A stretch of DNA of 64,000 bases from an uncultured Clostridia bacterium. Its GTDB lineage: Bacteria; Bacillota; Clostridia; Christensenellales; Pumilibacteraceae. The position numbers were made by a program, and so were the translations under genes. Location: contig CAOJOK010000003.1 in the NCBI GenBank assembly GCA_948440265.1, forward strand, positions 1 to 64,000, read 5' to 3'. Shown here piece after piece: positions 60,830 through 64,000 of this stretch. Position 1 is the stretch's first letter. Each line of letters opens with the position of its first letter. The notes below the pieces were generated by a model, which made no database searches, was not told where the DNA came from, and saw nothing but the letters and a program-made list of their open reading frames with translations.

Positions 60830-60950
60830 CTGACGGCATAGACGCGAGAAAGACAAGGAAAACAAGGTTTTTCGACGGGAGCGTACTTTGCGTACGTGAC
60901 CGAGAAAAACCGCAGTTTGACACCGTATTTCGACGCGGATATGCCGTCAG
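60830..60950 (+). repeat. Family-1 hairpin element, copy E1
   Basis: A 121-bp element, left end CTGACGGCA, right end TGCCGTCAG: perfect 9-bp terminal inverted repeats. Arms GGTTTTTC (60866-60873) and GAAAAACC (60904-60911), as in C1, with small changes in the tip and one missing C. Its right-end TCA is the TGA stop of the dtxR-like gene. Confidence 0.85.
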
Positions 60951-61312
60951 AGAGTTTTGAGGTGGTTTTTGAGAATGTCAAATAGCCCAGGCGAAATCAC
61001 GTGTTCTATGCGGCAGGCGTTTTCTTCCGCCAAAGAAAGGTCGGCGCCCATTTTCACGAGCAGTTCGGTTATTACGCCGTGGCGTTCCCATATATCCGCC
61101 GCCTTTTGCTCGCCTGCGGCGGTGAGCGATATTTCGCCGCTCTCGCCCACTTCTATATAGCCCTTGCTCTTTAACAGGTTGACTCCGCGCGACACGCTGG
61201 GGCGCGAATAATTCAGAGCCGCCGCCACGTCTACGGCGTGCACGCAAGGATTATTCTTTTTCAGCACGAGTATCGTTTCCAGATACATTTCTTCCGATTC
61301 GCCTGTCTTCAT
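60947..61312 (-). CDS. DtxR/MntR-family metal-dependent regulator
   Basis: A metalloregulator of 121 residues from the ATG at 61312 (an upstream ATG at 61354 lacks a ribosome site). N-terminal winged helix (SEEMYLETILVLKKNN, VDVAAALNYSRPSVSRGVNLLKSKGYIEV) and a helical dimerisation and metal domain (IWERHGVITELLVKMG, AEENACRIEHVISPGLFDIL), with Glu, His and Cys at the usual ligand positions. Like MntR, it lacks the SH3 domain of DtxR. It should sense Mn(II) or Fe(II); no metal transporter is encoded nearby. The stop codon comes from repeat E1. Confidence 0.88.
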   Translation of the reverse strand: MKTGESEEMYLETILVLKKNNPCVHAVDVAAALNYSRPSVSRGVNLLKSKGYIEVGESGEISLTAAGEQKAADIWERHGVITELLVKMGADLSLAEENACRIEHVISPGLFDILKNHLKTL

Positions 61313-61342
61313 TGCCCTATTCCTCCGAGTTTCTGCCCTTTC

Positions 61343-61371
61343 ATTATACAGCATTTTCGGAGCAAAAGCAA
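61343..61371 (-). promoter_or_regulatory. Promoter of the dtxR-like gene
   Basis: On the minus strand TTGCTT (61366-61371) and TATAAT (61343-61348) with a 17-bp spacer, in the short gap after the amidase gene. Confidence 0.6.
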
Positions 61372-61384
61372 GCGTTATTTCTCA

Positions 61385-62080
61385 TTACACCTTGTCGGAA
61401 AGTATCGTGTTTATGCCCGTATAGATTGTGTATGCTATCTTTTTCTGATAAGCCGCGTCGAGCAGAAGTTTTTCGTCTTCGGGGTTGGACAGAAAGCCGC
61501 ACTCCACGAGCAGGCTGGGCACTTCCGAGCATTGCAGTACATAGTAATCGCCCTGCATTGCCGTGCGGCTGCACGCTTCGAGATTCAGATTGATTATCGA
61601 CTGCATAGAGTCCGCCATAGTCTTGCCCGTTTCGCTGTTCGGCGCGTAAAACACCTGCGCGCCGCGCACGCCGCGTCGAGGATAGAAATTCTGGTGAATA
61701 CTTATCACCAAATCGGCGTTTGCGCCGCGGATTATGTCACGCCTGGTCGCCATATCTTTCTGCTTCTTGTTTTTCGACGAAAGCCCGTACAGTCCGTCGG
61801 AGTTGCTACGCGTCATAACCACGTTATATCCGCCGCTTTCCAGCTCGGCTTTGAGAGCGCGCGCAATCGTCAGATTTATGTCGCTCTCTTTCGTCTTGGT
61901 ATTCACGCCAACCACGCCGCCGTCCACTCCGCCGTGACCTGCGTCTATGACCACGGTCTTGCCGTTTTTCGGCGCGGACGCCGCGGCGGCTATCGGATAG
62001 GCAATCAGACAGATGCTGACTGCCGTTATTATCGCAAGCGCGATTAGCAATACCGTTTTCTTTTTTATCGATACAAACAT
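61385..62080 (-). CDS. cwlD: N-acetylmuramoyl-L-alanine amidase, CwlD-like
   Basis: A zinc amidase (Amidase_3) of 231 residues that cuts the bond between muramic acid and the stem peptide. N-terminal signal anchor (TVLLIALAIITAVSICLIA), zinc ligands in VIDAGHGGVDGG (His), the catalytic Glu in KTKESDINLTIA, ISIHQNFYP with a zinc His, and LLVECGFLSNPEDE with the second Glu. The length and single-domain form fit CwlD, which makes muramic-delta-lactam in the spore cortex. So it suggests a spore-forming ancestor, but a vegetative role cannot be excluded. It follows the M1 peptidase gene by 58 nt. Confidence 0.85.
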   Translation of the reverse strand: MFVSIKKKTVLLIALAIITAVSICLIAYPIAAAASAPKNGKTVVIDAGHGGVDGGVVGVNTKTKESDINLTIARALKAELESGGYNVVMTRSNSDGLYGLSSKNKKQKDMATRRDIIRGANADLVISIHQNFYPRRGVRGAQVFYAPNSETGKTMADSMQSIINLNLEACSRTAMQGDYYVLQCSEVPSLLVECGFLSNPEDEKLLLDAAYQKKIAYTIYTGINTILSDKV

Positions 62081-62138
62081 TACTTCCCTTCCTTTGCCGC
62101 CGCGTTTCGGCGCGCAACGATTTTTGCGATATGCTTAC

Positions 62139-63611
62139 TCAAAACAGTTTTACGTTGCCCTGCGTCCAGGAATCGAAGTACGGTTTGAGTTCACGACCCG
62201 ACGACTTTTCGAAACAGGCTATCAGCGAATCGGGCTGTGCCGTTTTGAGATAGTTGGACGTATAGTAGTCTTTGAGCGCGGCATAGAAGCTGTCGTCGCC
62301 GATTATCCTGCGCAGGTTGTCGAACATAAGCTGTCCTTTGACGTACGTCATATAGGTATATTCCATATTGTCCGCGTACTCGGCCAGCGACCTATCCATC
62401 GAAGTGTCGGCGTTGTAGCCCGGCTTATACAGCTCCGTATACAGCATAAGCGAGGACAGAGCGTCGCTTATGCGCTTGTCGAACTCCACGCCGTAATCGG
62501 GATTGAGCGCGTAGAAAAGCGACGTGCTGTATTCCGTCAGTCCCTCGTCCAGCCACGCGTTTTTCGTTTCGTCGTTGCCGACGACGCCGTACCACCACTG
62601 GTGTGCCGTTTCGTGTATTATCGCGTCGATATACGTCGAATTGTTCATTGCGTCCGAGATTAAGGACAGGTTCGGATATTCCATTCCGCCCTGCAGGAAC
62701 GCCGTCTGCACCACGGTGTACGTCGAGTAGGGGTATTTGCCGAACTTGTCGTTAAAGGTCGTCAGAGCGTCTGCGGCGGCTTTCAGCGACGCGTCGGGCT
62801 GAGAGTCGGCATAATAGTAATACTTCACGGCAGTGCCGCCTACCGTCGTTTCCCTGCTCTCGAACTCGCCGAGCACGGCGGCGAAATCGCGCACGGCAAG
62901 CGCGGTCACGGTCGCCGTCGCAACGTCTCCGTCCGCGGCGAAGGTGCCGCTTCCCGTATGCGCCATTTTATACTTTGACGGGTATTTGAAAGTCACGTTG
63001 TAGTTTGCCGTTTCGCTGTAAAAGGGGTCGCCCGTCGAGTAGTACGGGTCGTTTCTGAACGCGCCGTTTTCGTACACGCAGGCTATCGGATAGAAGTTGC
63101 CGAGGTTGACGCTTTTGCCGTTATAGCCGAGTCTGTGGCGGACGCCTGCGAGCTTGACTTCGAAGTCCACGCCTATCTTGACCCTGCCGCCCGGCAGCAG
63201 TTTATCGTCTAACGTAACGCATAATATATCTTCGTCGCTGCCCGACACGGTGACTTCGCGTTCATTGCCGCCGACGGTCACTTTCGACACGGTTATGCCG
63301 CCGTAGTTCTTTCCCGACGGATAGGCTTTGGCTTCGTCCGATTTTTCTATCGGGGCAAAGCGCGCGCCTTCGCGGTATGCGGCGGGATACAGGTGGAACT
63401 CCACTCTGTCGAGTTCTATATCGTAACCGTTTATATAGTCCACGGTCATACTCGCCGTGAGCTTATGCTCGGTATCGTCGTAGCTTGCTTCTATATTATA
63501 GTTTGTCAGTTCCTTGGATATTTCGTCCAGTCCGCCGCCGCCGCAGGCGACGAGCGCGCTCACGCAGATAATGAGTGCGCAGACAATGGCAATCCGTTTC
63601 AGTCGTTTCAT
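62139..63611 (-). CDS. M1-family zinc metallopeptidase lipoprotein
   Basis: An extracellular aminopeptidase-like enzyme of 490 residues. Signal peptide with lipobox LVAC (Cys23), an N-terminal beta-sandwich (40-250), the substrate motif GGMEY near residue 309, and the zinc site HETAHQWW (about 333-340) with the downstream Glu in WLDEGLTEY. The last third is helical. It lacks the long C-terminal domain of larger M1 enzymes. It should trim peptides at the cell surface. TAAGGAG precedes the ATG. Confidence 0.92.
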   Translation of the reverse strand: MKRLKRIAIVCALIICVSALVACGGGGLDEISKELTNYNIEASYDDTEHKLTASMTVDYINGYDIELDRVEFHLYPAAYREGARFAPIEKSDEAKAYPSGKNYGGITVSKVTVGGNEREVTVSGSDEDILCVTLDDKLLPGGRVKIGVDFEVKLAGVRHRLGYNGKSVNLGNFYPIACVYENGAFRNDPYYSTGDPFYSETANYNVTFKYPSKYKMAHTGSGTFAADGDVATATVTALAVRDFAAVLGEFESRETTVGGTAVKYYYYADSQPDASLKAAADALTTFNDKFGKYPYSTYTVVQTAFLQGGMEYPNLSLISDAMNNSTYIDAIIHETAHQWWYGVVGNDETKNAWLDEGLTEYSTSLFYALNPDYGVEFDKRISDALSSLMLYTELYKPGYNADTSMDRSLAEYADNMEYTYMTYVKGQLMFDNLRRIIGDDSFYAALKDYYTSNYLKTAQPDSLIACFEKSSGRELKPYFDSWTQGNVKLF

Positions 63612-63673
63612 ATAAGTCTCCTTATGTTTTTTCCGTTTGTATATGTCTATGCGCCGCCGCCTTTCTTTATACG

Positions 63674-63705
63674 CAAAAAAAGCAACGCTTTTTACACGCT
63701 GCTTT
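63674..63705 (-). terminator. Terminator of the hydrolase gene
   Basis: On the minus strand the stem AAGCAGCG / CGTTGCTT (one G-T pair) is followed by seven T, between the partial hydrolase and the M1 peptidase gene. Confidence 0.75.
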
Positions 63706-63731
63706 TGACAAATATTCGTTTTAAAACCGCA

Positions 63732-64000
63732 CTACGCTTTCAGGCAGGAGTCTGTGAACGACAGCACGTCGTTATACACTTCTTCGCGGTTGGTTTCGTT
63801 TAGCACTTCGTGGCGCGCGCCTGCGTACAGTTTCATTTCGGGGTTAAGCCCGAGGCCCTTAAACTTTTCGTACAGCTTTTTGACGAGTTTGCCGTTTGAC
63901 CCCACGCCGTCCCTGTCGCCTGCAATCAGAAGCAGCGGCAGGTCCTTTCTTATATTCTTATTGTCGTCTTCGGCAATGGCGCACAGACCGTTGAACATAT
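63732..64000 (-). CDS. Alpha/beta hydrolase (lysophospholipase-like), C-terminal part
   Basis: The last ~89 codons of a gene that starts beyond the right window end. The segment PLLLIAGDRDGVGSNGKLVKKL carries the catalytic Asp and ARHEVLNETNREEVYNDVLSF the catalytic His of serine hydrolases of the monoglyceride-lipase/lysophospholipase kind. The nucleophile Ser lies outside the window. The substrate is not known. Confidence 0.85.
   Translation of the reverse strand, partial: MFNGLCAIAEDDNKNIRKDLPLLLIAGDRDGVGSNGKLVKKLYEKFKGLGLNPEMKLYAGARHEVLNETNREEVYNDVLSFTDSCLKA

Overview
The window looks like the chromosome of an uncultured anaerobic Bacillota (Clostridia-type; the Christensenellales are a guess at order level). 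The reasons are sigma-A promoters with 16-18 bp spacers, strong GGAGG ribosome sites, CIRCE and ARG-box operators, a CwlD-type spore-cortex amidase, VanW and EFR1-type proteins, and Firmicutes-style operons. No taxonomic marker such as rRNA is present. Most of the window is ordinary, moderately GC-rich chromosome; the clear exceptions are an AT-rich orphan gene behind a tRNA-Arg gene and a family of small intergenic repeat elements.

Layout. 1-9.5 kb: a phosphoribosyltransferase behind a giant membrane-anchored Ig-like surface protein whose promoter carries a CIRCE (HrcA) operator. 9.6-13 kb: a MarR-like regulator, then cysE-cysS-trmH. 13-17.6 kb: a type IIA topoisomerase pair (ParE, then a ParC-like subunit with no GyrA box). 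18-24.3 kb: aspS(archaeal type)-asnS-rarA, divergent from asnB. 24.3-26.2 kb: tRNA-Arg(CCG) and the AT-rich orphan. 26-30.5 kb: a copper operon, csoR-copA(Z)-EFR1 ferredoxin-HAD-ogt, with a CopZ chaperone fused to CopA behind a retained internal ribosome site, a frameshifted HAD start and a 5'-truncated ogt. 30.5-34.6 kb: MFS permease, PnuC with a structured leader, VanW, small ORF. 34.8-38.6 kb: an ABC-type ATPase with degenerate motifs and a zinc-knuckle membrane protein. 38.8-43.5 kb: argCBDF plus a GNAT acetyltransferase, under an ARG box. 43.5-51.5 kb: a permuted GH3 enzyme and a Cys-rich lipoprotein, next to an AgrC/LytTR two-component system. 51.7-60.5 kb: tyrA-aroC-aroB-aroA-aroE-aroQ-aroK behind lemA-DUF2207. 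60.9-64 kb: a DtxR-like regulator, the cortex amidase, an M1-peptidase lipoprotein and a partial hydrolase.

Three things stand out. (1) A 122-124 bp element with 9-bp terminal inverted repeats recurs in intergenic regions (6 full and 2 partial copies). The two arms of its central hairpin change between copies but stay complementary. It sits on the stop codons of genes, and one partial copy lies between 32-bp direct repeats. It usually follows a second hairpin repeat. (2) The LytTR regulator operon and the neighbouring lipoprotein/GH3 operon have matching promoters, each with 21-bp-period direct repeats just upstream of -35, which predicts one self-regulated surface-glycan regulon. (3) The CopA-CopZ fusion keeps a perfect internal Shine-Dalgarno, so one frame could give both the pump and the free chaperone.
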